From: Roseiarcus sp963775575
Lineage (GTDB): Bacteria > Pseudomonadota > Alphaproteobacteria > Rhizobiales > Beijerinckiaceae
Direction of reading: 5' to 3'
DNA length: 64,000 bases
NCBI GenBank assembly: GCA_963775575.1
Contig: CAVZJG010000002.1
Span: forward strand, 1,426,001 to 1,490,000
Positions within the stretch are counted from its first letter, which is position 1. The number at the start of each line of letters is the position of its first letter. The notes beneath the pieces are model-generated. The model had not been told where the DNA came from, ran no database searches, and worked only from the letters and a program-made list of their open reading frames with translations. Shown in pieces: positions 8,644 through 16,416 of this stretch. A program made the position numbers and the translations under genes.

Positions 8644-9273
8644 TCAGTCGGTCAAGATCTGCTTCGATTCGACCGTCGAATCCGCTTTCAGGCGATAGAC
8701 CAGCGGCACGCCGGTGGCGATCTCCAGGGCGGGAATCGTCTTTGACGTCATTCGGTCGAGCACCATCACCAGCGCGCGCAGGCTGTTGCCGTGGGCGGAG
8801 ACGAGCACGCGTTCGCCGCGGAGCACGGCGGGCAGAATGGTCTGGCAATAATAGGGGAGCGCGCGCGCCACCGTGTCCCTGAGGCTCTCGCCGCCGGGCG
8901 GCTGGACATCGTAGCTGCGCCGCCACAGGCGAACCTGCTCGTCGCCCCACTTCTTGCGCGCGTCGTCCTTGTTGAGGCCGCAGAGGTCGCCGTAATGGCG
9001 CTCGTTGAGCGCCTGATCGCGCTGTTCCGGCAGGCCGGTCTGGCCGAGCTCGGCGAGAGTGAGGTCCAGCGTGTGCTGCGCGCGCACCAGCACGGAGGTG
9101 AACGCGACGTCGAAGACGAAGCCGCGCGCCTTGAGCCGCCGGCCGGCCTCCTTGGCCTCCTCGACCCCGAGCGGCGACAGGTCGGGGTCCCGCCAGCCGG
9201 TGAACAGGTTCTTGAGGTTCCACTCGCTCTGGCCGTGGCGCAAGAGCACAAGCAGGCGTTCCGATTGCGGCAT
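8644..9273 (-). CDS. gpmA: 2,3-bisphosphoglycerate-dependent phosphoglycerate mutase
   Basis: This glycolytic enzyme interconverts 3- and 2-phosphoglycerate. The N-terminal phosphohistidine motif LLRHGQSEWN lies near residue 10, followed by NLFTGWRDPDLSPLG. The acid ALNERHYGDLCGLNK and the second histidine motif VSAHGNSLRAL are also present. From the ATG at 9273 the protein is 209 residues, the short form seen in alphaproteobacteria. That start has GGAG 9 bases upstream. The ATG at 9282 is too close to the same GGAG to use it. Confidence 0.93.
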   Translation of the reverse strand: MPQSERLLVLLRHGQSEWNLKNLFTGWRDPDLSPLGVEEAKEAGRRLKARGFVFDVAFTSVLVRAQHTLDLTLAELGQTGLPEQRDQALNERHYGDLCGLNKDDARKKWGDEQVRLWRRSYDVQPPGGESLRDTVARALPYYCQTILPAVLRGERVLVSAHGNSLRALVMVLDRMTSKTIPALEIATGVPLVYRLKADSTVESKQILTD

Positions 9274-9333
9274 GATTCTCATCTCCGGGGAAGGATGCCG
9301 CGTTCAAAGCACGATCCGCCGCCGGCGACAATC

Positions 9334-10083
9334 TCAAAAAACGCGCGCCCGCTGGCGATGGGCGACGGGGGCGAGGCCGGGCGGGAGCGCGACGACTTCG
9401 CGACGCGCGACGCGGCGCACGCCGACCGGGCGATAGACCTGCTTGGTCGCTTCGACGATCTGGACGCCGGCGAAGGGCAGGCCGATCACGGCGCCCAGGC
9501 GCTCGATCGCCGGCGCGGAATTGATGTAGAAGCGGCGCCGGAACGGCGGCGCGTAGAGCGCCTCGCCCCAATAGATCGGCGAGAACAGCGCCTCGCGCAT
9601 CAAATCGCGCAGTTGCCCCTTCGAATAGGGTTGGCCCTGGCCGAACGGCGTGCCGTCGACGCGCGCCCACACGCCGCGCCGCGACGGCGCCGCCACGATG
9701 ATCCGTCCGCCCGGCTTCAGCACCCGCCACGCTTCTTCCAGCACCACGCTCGGATGCTCGGCCGTCTCCAGGGCGTGAACGACGAGGATGCGATCGATCG
9801 AAGAGTCGGGCAGGGGCAACATGTCGAGGGCGACCAACGCCGAGGCGGAGCGTCCGCTCGCCGGCCAATTGACCACGCCCTGCTCGGCGGGCATGAACGC
9901 GAGCGCGCGCCCGGCCTCGTCGCGAAAGCGCTCGAGATAGGGCCCGCCGTAGCCCAAGGCGAGAATCGACTGCCCGGCGCAATTGTCCCAGCGCGCGCGC
10001 AGCACCCGCCCGATCAGCCGACGCGAAACGTCGCCGAGCGGCGAAGAATAGAAAGCGATGAGATCGTTGACGTCGAGCGGCAT
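9334..10083 (-). CDS. Class I SAM-dependent methyltransferase
   Basis: The protein has 249 residues. It has a UbiE/Methyltransf_11-like core: SILALGYGGPYL in place of the glycine-rich motif I, then LPLPDSSIDRILVVHALE (motif II region) and the post-III segment AWRVLKPGGRIIVAAPS. The C-terminal region is specific to a Rhizobiales group that sits beside gloB. The substrate is unknown. It is divergent from gloB with a 113-bp gap, which probably holds promoters for both. Confidence 0.82.
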   Translation of the reverse strand: MPLDVNDLIAFYSSPLGDVSRRLIGRVLRARWDNCAGQSILALGYGGPYLERFRDEAGRALAFMPAEQGVVNWPASGRSASALVALDMLPLPDSSIDRILVVHALETAEHPSVVLEEAWRVLKPGGRIIVAAPSRRGVWARVDGTPFGQGQPYSKGQLRDLMREALFSPIYWGEALYAPPFRRRFYINSAPAIERLGAVIGLPFAGVQIVEATKQVYRPVGVRRVARREVVALPPGLAPVAHRQRARVF

Positions 10084-10196
10084 GAACGGTTAGCCTGTCG
10101 GAGCGCGAGCGAATTTGGACCCATCCGCGCCGCGGCGCAAATGCAGTCGCGGCGGAGGCTCGGCGCGGGCGGCAAGGCTCGGCGGAGAAGATCGGC

Positions 10197-10967
10197 ATGA
10201 CGGCGCACGTGCATCAGTTCCTCTGTCTGAAGGACAATTACGGCGCCCTGATTCACGATTCGCTTTCGGGCGCGACGATCGCGATCGACGCGCCCGACGC
10301 CGACGCGACCGCCGCCGCCGCCGCCGCGCGAGGTTGGGCGCTGACGGACGTTCTGATCACCCATCATCATGCCGATCACGTCCAGGGCGTTCCCGGCCTC
10401 AGGGCGCGCTTTCCCAAGCTGCGCGTCGCCGGACCGGCCAAGGAAGCGGCGCGCATCGATTCGCTCGACGCGCGCCTGAGCGAAGGCGATCGCGTTCGCG
10501 TCGGCGGACTCGTCGCCAAGGTCATCGAGACGCCCGGACACACCGCGGGCCATGTCGTCTATTGGTTCGAGGACGACGAGATCGTCTTCACCGGCGATGC
10601 GCTGTTTTCGCTCGGGTGCGGGCGCGTGTTCGAGACGCCCTATTCGGTGATGTGGGATTCGCTGTTGAAAATCGCCGCTTTGCCGGGCGAGACCGCGGTC
10701 TATTGCGGCCACGAATACACCGAGGCCAACGCGCGCTTCGCCTTGACCATCGAACCCGACAACGCGGCTCTCAAAAGCCGCGCCGCCGAAGTCGCGCGGT
10801 TGCGCGCGGCCGACAAGCCGACCGTGCCGACTTCGATCGCGGCGGAACTGGCGGCCAATCCGTTTCTTCGCGCCGAATCGCCGAGCGTCCAGGCGGCGCT
10901 CGGCATGACCGGCGCCGACCCGGCGGCGGTGTTCGCGGAAATTCGCGCCCGCAAGGACCGCTTCTGA
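10197..10967 (+). CDS. gloB: Hydroxyacylglutathione hydrolase (glyoxalase II)
   Basis: It hydrolyses S-lactoylglutathione to lactate and glutathione, the second step of methylglyoxal detoxification. The protein has 256 residues. The metallo-beta-lactamase zinc motif THHHADH is near residue 55, then TPGHTAGHVVYW, FTGDALFSLGCGRVFE and YCGHEYTEAN. The C-terminal domain ends in NPFLRAESPSVQAA, as in genuine GloB rather than general MBL-fold proteins. Confidence 0.94.
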   Translation: MTAHVHQFLCLKDNYGALIHDSLSGATIAIDAPDADATAAAAAARGWALTDVLITHHHADHVQGVPGLRARFPKLRVAGPAKEAARIDSLDARLSEGDRVRVGGLVAKVIETPGHTAGHVVYWFEDDEIVFTGDALFSLGCGRVFETPYSVMWDSLLKIAALPGETAVYCGHEYTEANARFALTIEPDNAALKSRAAEVARLRAADKPTVPTSIAAELAANPFLRAESPSVQAALGMTGADPAAVFAEIRARKDRF

Positions 10968-11114
10968 GCGGCTCGGCGCGCCAATTCCTGGTTGCCGAAA
11001 CGTTAAACGTAAACGTTGCGTTAACTCATTCCGCCCATTGTCCGGGCGGCCCCGAGCGGGCCCGTCGTCGTCGCGGCGCGCGCGATCGAGGACGCATCGA
11101 GGGGGGCGGACCGC

Positions 11115-12899
11115 GTGCAGGAAATCGAGGGCTTTTCCGATCGCCAAGCCGCGGCGCGGGGCGGAGGGGAGTTCCCGCGCTCGGACGAGGCGCAGGGCCA
11201 AACGGCCGCGGCCCCGTCGCGCGAGCTCGACCCGCGCTCCATTCTCGGCTCCCTCAATGCGGTGGTCTACGATTGGGACATCGCCAGCGACCGGTTGAGC
11301 TGGGGCGCGAACGTCGGGGAGACGCTGGCGGCCTTTTCCACCCGCTCGCTGGCGAGCGGCGCCGCCTTCGCCGAGCTGGTGACGGCCAATTCGGAGACCT
11401 CGCGATTTCAAGCGATCCACAACGCCTCGACGCGCGACGAGGGCGAGGGCGCGCCCTACCGCGCCGCCTATCGCCTGGCGCAGCAGGACGGCGCGAGCCG
11501 CGCGGTCGAGGACTTCGGCCGCTGGTTCGCCGACGCGAGCGGTCGGCCGGCGCGCGCGCACGGCGTTCTCAGGGTCCTCAAGCGAGACGAAGAATCGCGC
11601 GTCGACGCCGTGTCGGCGAATTCGCGCCAACGCGAGGGCGCGCTGTCGACCCGGCGCGCGTTCAACGAAGCGCTCGAATCGCGCTTCGCTCACGCCAAGC
11701 CGCGCGACGCGGTTTTCGCGGTTCTGATCGTCGGCGTCGAAGGCCTCGCCGAGCTCAATCGGCGCTATGGCTATGACGCGGCGGACGAGGTGATCGCGAC
11801 GGTGGGCCGTCGCCTGCGAGCGAACATGCGCTCGATCGATGAGCTCGCGCATTACGCAGGCGGCAAGTTCGCGGTTCTTCTCTCGGCGGGCGACGCCGAG
11901 CAACTGACGCTGGCCGGGCGGAGGTTGGCGCGCCGCATCAGCGGCGAACCGTTCGCAACCGCCCTCGGCGCTGTCAGGGCGACGGTCCGCATCGGCGCCG
12001 CGCTCGCGCCGCGGCACGGCCGCAACGCCTGCCGCCTTCTCCAGCGCGCCGAAGAGGCGTTCGAACAAGCCGCCGGCGAAGCCGATCGCTACGCGCTCTA
12101 CGCGCCGGGCCAGGCCGAGAGCGAAGCGCAACGCCGGGAAAGGGCGATCGCCGACGAAATCGTTTCGGCGCTCAACCAGCGCCGAATCGTGCTCGCCTAC
12201 CAACCGGTCGTCGCCGCCGCGGAGGGGGGAATCGCCTTTTTCGAGGCGCTGCTGCGCGTGCGCCAGGACGATGGCCGCCTCGCCGGCCCGGAAGCGCTGC
12301 TCCCGGTCGCGGAGAAACTCGGACTCGTCGAGCAGCTCGATCAGCGCGTGCTGGAACTGGCCCTCGATCGCCTGGCGGCCGAACCCGAACTGAGGGTCGC
12401 GGTCAATATCTCCGTCGTGACGTTGCGCTCCCCCGACTGGGTCGATCGCCTGAAGGCGGAGCTGGCGAGCCGTCCGGGAACCGCCGAGCGGCTGATCGTG
12501 GAAATCGTCGAAACCCTGGCGATCGAGCCGATCGAAGATGCCGAGCGGATCATCGCTCGCATGAAGGCGCTCGGGATCGCCGTCGCGATGGACGATTTCG
12601 GCGCCGGGCACACCTCGTTTCGCAATTTGCGCCGCTTGCGAATCGACATCGTCAAGATCGACGGCGCGTTCGTGCAGAACATCGCGCGCTCGCTGGACGA
12701 TCGCTTCTTCGTGCGCGCGCTGGCCGAACTGGCGCATCATCTCGGCATCCAGACCGTCGCCGAGTGGGTCGAGGACGCCGAAACGCGCCGGCTGCTCGGC
12801 GAATGGCGGATCGACTACCTCCAGGGGCACTTCCTCGGCCGCGCGGAAATCCACCAGCCGCGCGCCGCCGAGCCGCGATTGGCGTCGGGCGCGGCGTGA
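11115..12899 (+). CDS. PAS-like/degenerate GGDEF/EAL cyclic-di-GMP protein
   Basis: A 594-residue protein starting at a GTG. Residues about 40-170 look PAS-like (VVYDWDIASDRLSWG). Residues about 175-310 form a GGDEF domain, but the signature reads GGKF in HYAGGKFAVLLS near residue 248, so cyclase activity is unlikely. Residues about 345-585 form an EAL domain that keeps EALLRVR, the asparagine of VAVNIS, VEIVETLA, DDFGAGHTSF, VKIDGAF and QGHFLG, so c-di-GMP phosphodiesterase activity is plausible. No membrane segments are seen. This is the common layout of a phosphodiesterase with a regulatory GGDEF. Confidence 0.86.
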   Translation: MQEIEGFSDRQAAARGGGEFPRSDEAQGQTAAAPSRELDPRSILGSLNAVVYDWDIASDRLSWGANVGETLAAFSTRSLASGAAFAELVTANSETSRFQAIHNASTRDEGEGAPYRAAYRLAQQDGASRAVEDFGRWFADASGRPARAHGVLRVLKRDEESRVDAVSANSRQREGALSTRRAFNEALESRFAHAKPRDAVFAVLIVGVEGLAELNRRYGYDAADEVIATVGRRLRANMRSIDELAHYAGGKFAVLLSAGDAEQLTLAGRRLARRISGEPFATALGAVRATVRIGAALAPRHGRNACRLLQRAEEAFEQAAGEADRYALYAPGQAESEAQRRERAIADEIVSALNQRRIVLAYQPVVAAAEGGIAFFEALLRVRQDDGRLAGPEALLPVAEKLGLVEQLDQRVLELALDRLAAEPELRVAVNISVVTLRSPDWVDRLKAELASRPGTAERLIVEIVETLAIEPIEDAERIIARMKALGIAVAMDDFGAGHTSFRNLRRLRIDIVKIDGAFVQNIARSLDDRFFVRALAELAHHLGIQTVAEWVEDAETRRLLGEWRIDYLQGHFLGRAEIHQPRAAEPRLASGAA

Positions 12900-12914
12900 G
12901 CGTCGGCCGAGCGA

Positions 12915-13508
12915 TCAGGTCCTTTCGCTGAGGCTGTCCAGGCGGCGCCGCATCTCGGTGAGCTGCGTTCTGAGATCGTCGATGTCGGCGCTCGGCGCGG
13001 TCGTCTCGGCCTTCGCGGGAGCGGCCGGTTGCGCGGCGCCGGCCGCGAAGGGAGAAAAGAGGCCTAACGCTTGATGGAAGGCCGCGAGGTTCCTTCGCGT
13101 CAATTCCTGGAGCGCGGCGAACGACGACGTCGAGAACGGACCCTTGCCGAATGCGCGGCTCGCCGCTTCGCGCATCGCCTGCTTCTCGCCGTTGAACTGG
13201 TCGATCGAATATTCGAGGTAACTCGGCAGCAACGCCTGCACGCTGTCGCCGTAGCAGCGGATGAGCTGACGCAAGAAGGCGACAGGGAGCAGCGATTGTC
13301 CCTCGATCCCCTCCTGCTCGAAGATGATCTGGGCAAGAACCGAGCGGGTGATCTCCTCGTTGGTCTTGGCGTCGTAAACGACGAAATCTTCGCCGATCTT
13401 CACCATCTTGGCCAAATCGGCGAGCGTCACGTAGGCGCTGGAAGCGGTGTTGTAGAGGCGCCGGTTCGCGTACTTCTTGATGGTGATCGGCGTAGGGGAA
13501 TTCGACAT
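12915..13508 (-). CDS. phaR: Polyhydroxyalkanoate synthesis repressor PhaR
   Basis: PhaR is a DNA-binding repressor of phasin and PHB genes that also binds PHB granules. The protein has 197 residues. The N-terminal PHB/PHA accumulation regulator domain is unmistakable: TIKKYANRRLYNTASSAYVT and LADLAKMVKIGEDFVVYDAK. The middle has LRQLIRCYGDSVQALLPSYL and LEYSIDQF, and the C-terminal tail is short and coiled. The ATG at 13508 begins this domain. Two TTGC-N6-GCAA sites lie about 85-115 bp upstream and suggest self-regulation. A phasin gene with similar sites is at 38,304. Confidence 0.92.
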   Translation of the reverse strand: MSNSPTPITIKKYANRRLYNTASSAYVTLADLAKMVKIGEDFVVYDAKTNEEITRSVLAQIIFEQEGIEGQSLLPVAFLRQLIRCYGDSVQALLPSYLEYSIDQFNGEKQAMREAASRAFGKGPFSTSSFAALQELTRRNLAAFHQALGLFSPFAAGAAQPAAPAKAETTAPSADIDDLRTQLTEMRRRLDSLSERT

Positions 13509-13801
13509 CGTCCAACCGTCTCGACCGCACGCTGGCTCCCGCCGGACGCAAAGTAAGATAGGCCCTTTTTTCCGCCCTTGGGAACACTTTTTTGCACCGC
13601 GGCAATTTTTGCGCTGCGGCAAATAGCGGGGCGTCGAAGGCCCGCCGGGCGGGCGCAAAATTGAGCAAAATCCGCCTCGCGCCCGGCGAGGACGCGTTGG
13701 AGAACGCGATCCCGCCGCCGATTCCGGCCTCCAACGACGCTGGCTTCGTCGCCGGACCGCCCTGACCGCCAACGGCGGCCAGCGCCTCGTCGAAAATTCG
13801 C
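13509..13801. other. phaR upstream region
   Basis: This 293-bp non-coding stretch is partly AT-rich compared with its surroundings. On the leftward strand it has a possible -10 box TATCTT near 13,558 with a TTCCCA box 18 bp before it, and the two PhaR-like sites described separately. The part from 13,630 to 13,800 shows nothing I can name. Confidence 0.4.
13592..13622. promoter_or_regulatory. Two putative PhaR operator sites upstream of phaR
   Basis: TTGCACCGCGGCAA (13,592-13,605) and TTGCGCTGCGGCAA (13,609-13,622) are two 14-bp dyads of the form TTGC-N6-GCAA, spaced 17 bp start to start. Known PhaR sites are TGC-rich dyads of this kind and phaR is often self-repressed. The assignment is by resemblance and position. 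Confidence 0.6.
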
Positions 13802-14122
13802 TCAGCGCGAAAACACCCGCGTTCGCGTGAAGCTCAAGATCACGATCAGCACGACCGGCGCGGCGAACAGCAGGGCGAAGCTCAAGTAGGGTTCGTAGCG
13901 CACAAAGGGGAGGAAATAATTGTACCGTGCGTACAGCCCGCAAAAAACGCCGACGATCGCCAGCCCGGAATTGACGTAGGGGCCAAAGCCTTGCCGGCCC
14001 ATGAGATAGTCGAGCAGGAACCCGATCAGGAAGAATCCGACGAACGCGGCCAGCCAGAAACAGACCATCTCGAACCCTTCCAGCCCGTTGATCATCCGAA
14101 AAAAAGGCGCCATCGCGGTCAT
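13802..14122 (-). CDS. Small integral membrane protein, unknown function
   Basis: The protein has 106 residues with three hydrophobic segments: about 19-39 (MVCFWLAAFVGFFLIGFLLD), 50-68 (NSGLAIVGVFCGLYARY) and 78-100 (YLSFALLFAAPVVLIVILSF). It ends with positively charged residues. Between the first two segments is YLMGRQGFGPYVN. I do not recognise a named family. It is the only coding-like frame in this stretch and its hydrophobic pattern is clean, so it is probably real. Confidence 0.65.
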   Translation of the reverse strand: MTAMAPFFRMINGLEGFEMVCFWLAAFVGFFLIGFLLDYLMGRQGFGPYVNSGLAIVGVFCGLYARYNYFLPFVRYEPYLSFALLFAAPVVLIVILSFTRTRVFSR

Positions 14123-14636
14123 TTCGGCCGTTCCTCGTTCCCTGTTCGTCCGCGGCGGAATGGCCGGCGGATGTTGCCGCGCCGTGCGCCGCCATCACGT
14201 CGTTACCCAACATTTCTTTGCAGCCGGTGAACGCGATGGGGTCAAATTCGCGTCGCTGGAAAGAATCGAACGCGAAATCGATTTTGACCGCGCGTCGCGC
14301 GCCGCCCAATGCTGCGGCGCCATAAAGCCGCGCGAGGCCGAGGCTCGCGCTCGCCGGCGGCGTCGCGGGCCTCGGGCGCCTCGCCGCCGACCCGAGCGAC
14401 GCCATGAACGTTCGCCCCGGGGGCGGAGCGACGCCGGATCTTCCGAACGCCGCATCGACGCCGAACAAGGGCTTTGACGACGTCGGATACATTCCTCCGC
14501 TCGGCCATGCGCCGGCCTCCCGCCGCGAGTTGCCTTTCCGCCGCGGAGCCATTAGGCCATCGGCGCCGGACGCGTCGGCGGAGCTCCGACGCTCTCGAGC
14601 GGACGCGCGGCCAGAGCGAATGCGGAGTTTCGGCCT
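14123..14636. other. 514-bp gap between the small membrane protein and rpiA
   Basis: Open frames exist on both strands here, but their composition is arginine- and alanine-rich without domain-like patterns, and they look like GC-driven artefacts. The part near 14,190-14,290 is less GC-rich and may hold the divergent promoters. I see no RNA gene or repeat. Confidence 0.4.
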
Positions 14637-15338
14637 TTGTCGGATAGGGAAGTCTTCAAGCGTCAAGCCGCCGAACGCGCGATGGGCTTCGTACGCCCGG
14701 GCATGAAGCTCGGGCTCGGCAGCGGCTCGACCGCGCGCCATTTCGTCGACCTCGTCGGCGAGGGAGTTCGACGCGGCCTCGACGTGGTCTGCGTGCCGAC
14801 CTCGGAGGCGACTTTCCGCCAGGCCGAGGCGCTCGGCGTGCCGCTGGCGACCCTGGACGAGATCCCCGAACTCGACCTGACGGTCGACGGCGCCGACGAA
14901 ATCGATCCGTCGCTGCGCCTGATCAAGGGCGGCGGCGGCGCTCTGCTGCGCGAGAAGATCGTCGCGGCCTCGTCGCGGCGCATGCTGGCGATCGCCGATT
15001 CGACGAAACGGGTGGCGCGCCTGGGCGCCTTCCCCCTATCGATCGAAGTCGTCCCCTTCGGCCTGGCCTCGACCCGTCGGCGCGTCGAGCGCGCCAGCGC
15101 CGCGCTCGGCCTGACCGGAACGTTCGCGCTGCGCCGGCGCGACGGCGGTCCTTTCGTCACCGACGGCGGGCATTATATTCTGGACTGCGCCTTCGGCGCG
15201 ATCCCCGACCCGGAAGCGCTCGCCCGCGCGCTCGCTTTCACCCCGGGCGTCGTCGAACACGGACTGTTCATCGGCCTGGCGAGCGCCGCCATCGTCGCCG
15301 GGCCGAACGGCGTCGAGATTCTCGGCGCCCCCGCCTGA
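14637..15338 (+). CDS. rpiA: Ribose-5-phosphate isomerase A
   Basis: It interconverts ribose-5-phosphate and ribulose-5-phosphate in the pentose phosphate pathway. The protein has 233 residues and starts at a TTG with GGAG about 8 bases upstream. Family motifs are LGLGSGSTARHFVD near residue 25, DLTVDGADEIDP with the catalytic aspartate, KGGGGALLREKIVA with the catalytic lysine/glutamate region, and the C-terminal VEHGLFIGLA. It is 28 bp upstream of the DUF2059 gene, a neighbour pair common in Rhizobiales. Confidence 0.95.
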   Translation: MSDREVFKRQAAERAMGFVRPGMKLGLGSGSTARHFVDLVGEGVRRGLDVVCVPTSEATFRQAEALGVPLATLDEIPELDLTVDGADEIDPSLRLIKGGGGALLREKIVAASSRRMLAIADSTKRVARLGAFPLSIEVVPFGLASTRRRVERASAALGLTGTFALRRRDGGPFVTDGGHYILDCAFGAIPDPEALARALAFTPGVVEHGLFIGLASAAIVAGPNGVEILGAPA

Positions 15339-15366
15339 CCGCCATAACCCAAAGGAGAATGAAATC

Positions 15367-15873
15367 GTGTCCTCGTCAAACATGAAAATCAAAGCGTTGC
15401 TCGGCGCCGCGCTTGCGCTGGCGATCTCGAGCGTCGCCGCGAGCGCCGAGGAGCCGACGCCCGCCGCTCTGAACTACGCCAACCAGATCGTCGTCGACAT
15501 CGGCGTGAAGGGGTCTATCGACCAGGTCGTGCCGGGGATGCTCGGGCAGCTCGAACGCCGCGTCGCGGCGACGCGCCCAGAGCTGAAGGACGCGCTGCAC
15601 GAGACGTTGCTGGCGATCGAGCCGGAGTTCGTCAAGACCGAGCAAAGCGTTGTCGCGGATTTGGCGAAGTTTCTGGCGAGCGAAATGACGGAACAGGAGC
15701 TCAAGGATGTCGCAGCGTTCTATGAAAGCCCGGTTGGCAAGAAATTCACGGCGACCGGCTCGGCGTTGAGCGAGGAGGTTCGCAAATTGGGGAGCGCGTG
15801 GAGCCAGCAATTGTCGACGGACATTCTCACCCGCGCCCGCGAGGAAATGAAGAAGAAGGGCCTCGATTTCTGA
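15367..15873 (+). CDS. DUF2059 exported protein
   Basis: The protein has 168 residues. The N-terminus MKIKALLGAALALAISSVA is a signal peptide with likely cleavage after SAS/ASA before EEPTP. The mature, mostly helical part carries the DUF2059 core MTEQELKDVAAFYESPVGKK. AAGGAG lies about 9 bases before the GTG at 15,367, which favours that start over the ATG at 15,382. It probably forms an operon with rpiA. Its function is unknown; family members are periplasmic. In related genomes glutathione reductase often follows, but it does not here. Confidence 0.86.
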   Translation: MSSSNMKIKALLGAALALAISSVAASAEEPTPAALNYANQIVVDIGVKGSIDQVVPGMLGQLERRVAATRPELKDALHETLLAIEPEFVKTEQSVVADLAKFLASEMTEQELKDVAAFYESPVGKKFTATGSALSEEVRKLGSAWSQQLSTDILTRAREEMKKKGLDF

Positions 15874-16416
15874 CGGCGCGCCCGCCGAATCGAAAGGACG
15901 CCCGCCTTCCCGTCGCCCTCGCTCCCGCTAGCGCGGCGGACCGACGCCGCGCGTTCGCCTGGAGAAGAAAGGCGATAAGAGGTCGCGCGGGCCTCGTGGC
16001 AAGAGGGGCCGCGCCGCAACGAGATCGCGCGTCGCCGGCGCCATCCCCGTTTCGCCGGGCGGCGCGCCATGGGCATTCGCCAGAACGCCCGTCTCGACCA
16101 GGATTGACGCGCGCGAACTCCGATCGTCGGCGCGCGGCTCGGGGCGTCGGCCTCCGCGATCTCCGCGCGGGGAGCCGGCCCTACGGCCCGGCTTCGCTCG
16201 GCCAAGACCATCGATGCGCCTCGCCGCGTCGGGGCGGCGCGGTCGACGCGCACAGCGCCGTAAGGCCGCGTTAACCCTGCCCATCGTCGGCGCCGCCGGC
16301 GAGACGGAGGCATTGCTTTCTCGTCGCCTCCGCGTGGTATAAGGGTAATGCAAGCAAAAACCGAGCCGCGAATTCGCGCGGCGTTGCGACGCGTAGAAGC
16401 GAGTTGGTGGTCGGGG
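15874..16416. other. Gap upstream of rpoN
   Basis: About 540 bp without a convincing gene. Long frames on both strands are low-complexity and arginine-rich. lptA/lptB, which usually precede rpoN in Proteobacteria, are not present. The last 30 bp (CGTGGTATAAGGG) could hold a -10-like TATAAG element. I see no repeats or RNA genes. Confidence 0.4.

Noticed and set aside
8042..10198. A leftward 718-codon open frame across gpmA and the methyltransferase
   Set aside because: Only its last 139 codons look like a protein (the exported protein). The rest is an Arg/Ala-rich shadow of two well-supported genes in other frames.
10014..12854. A leftward 946-codon open frame opposite the GGDEF-EAL gene
   Set aside because: GC-driven antisense frame with Arg/Glu/Ala-rich sequence. 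The forward strand carries clear EAL motifs.
14404..14706. A forward frame overlapping the start of rpiA
   Set aside because: Overlaps rpiA in another frame and shows no family pattern.
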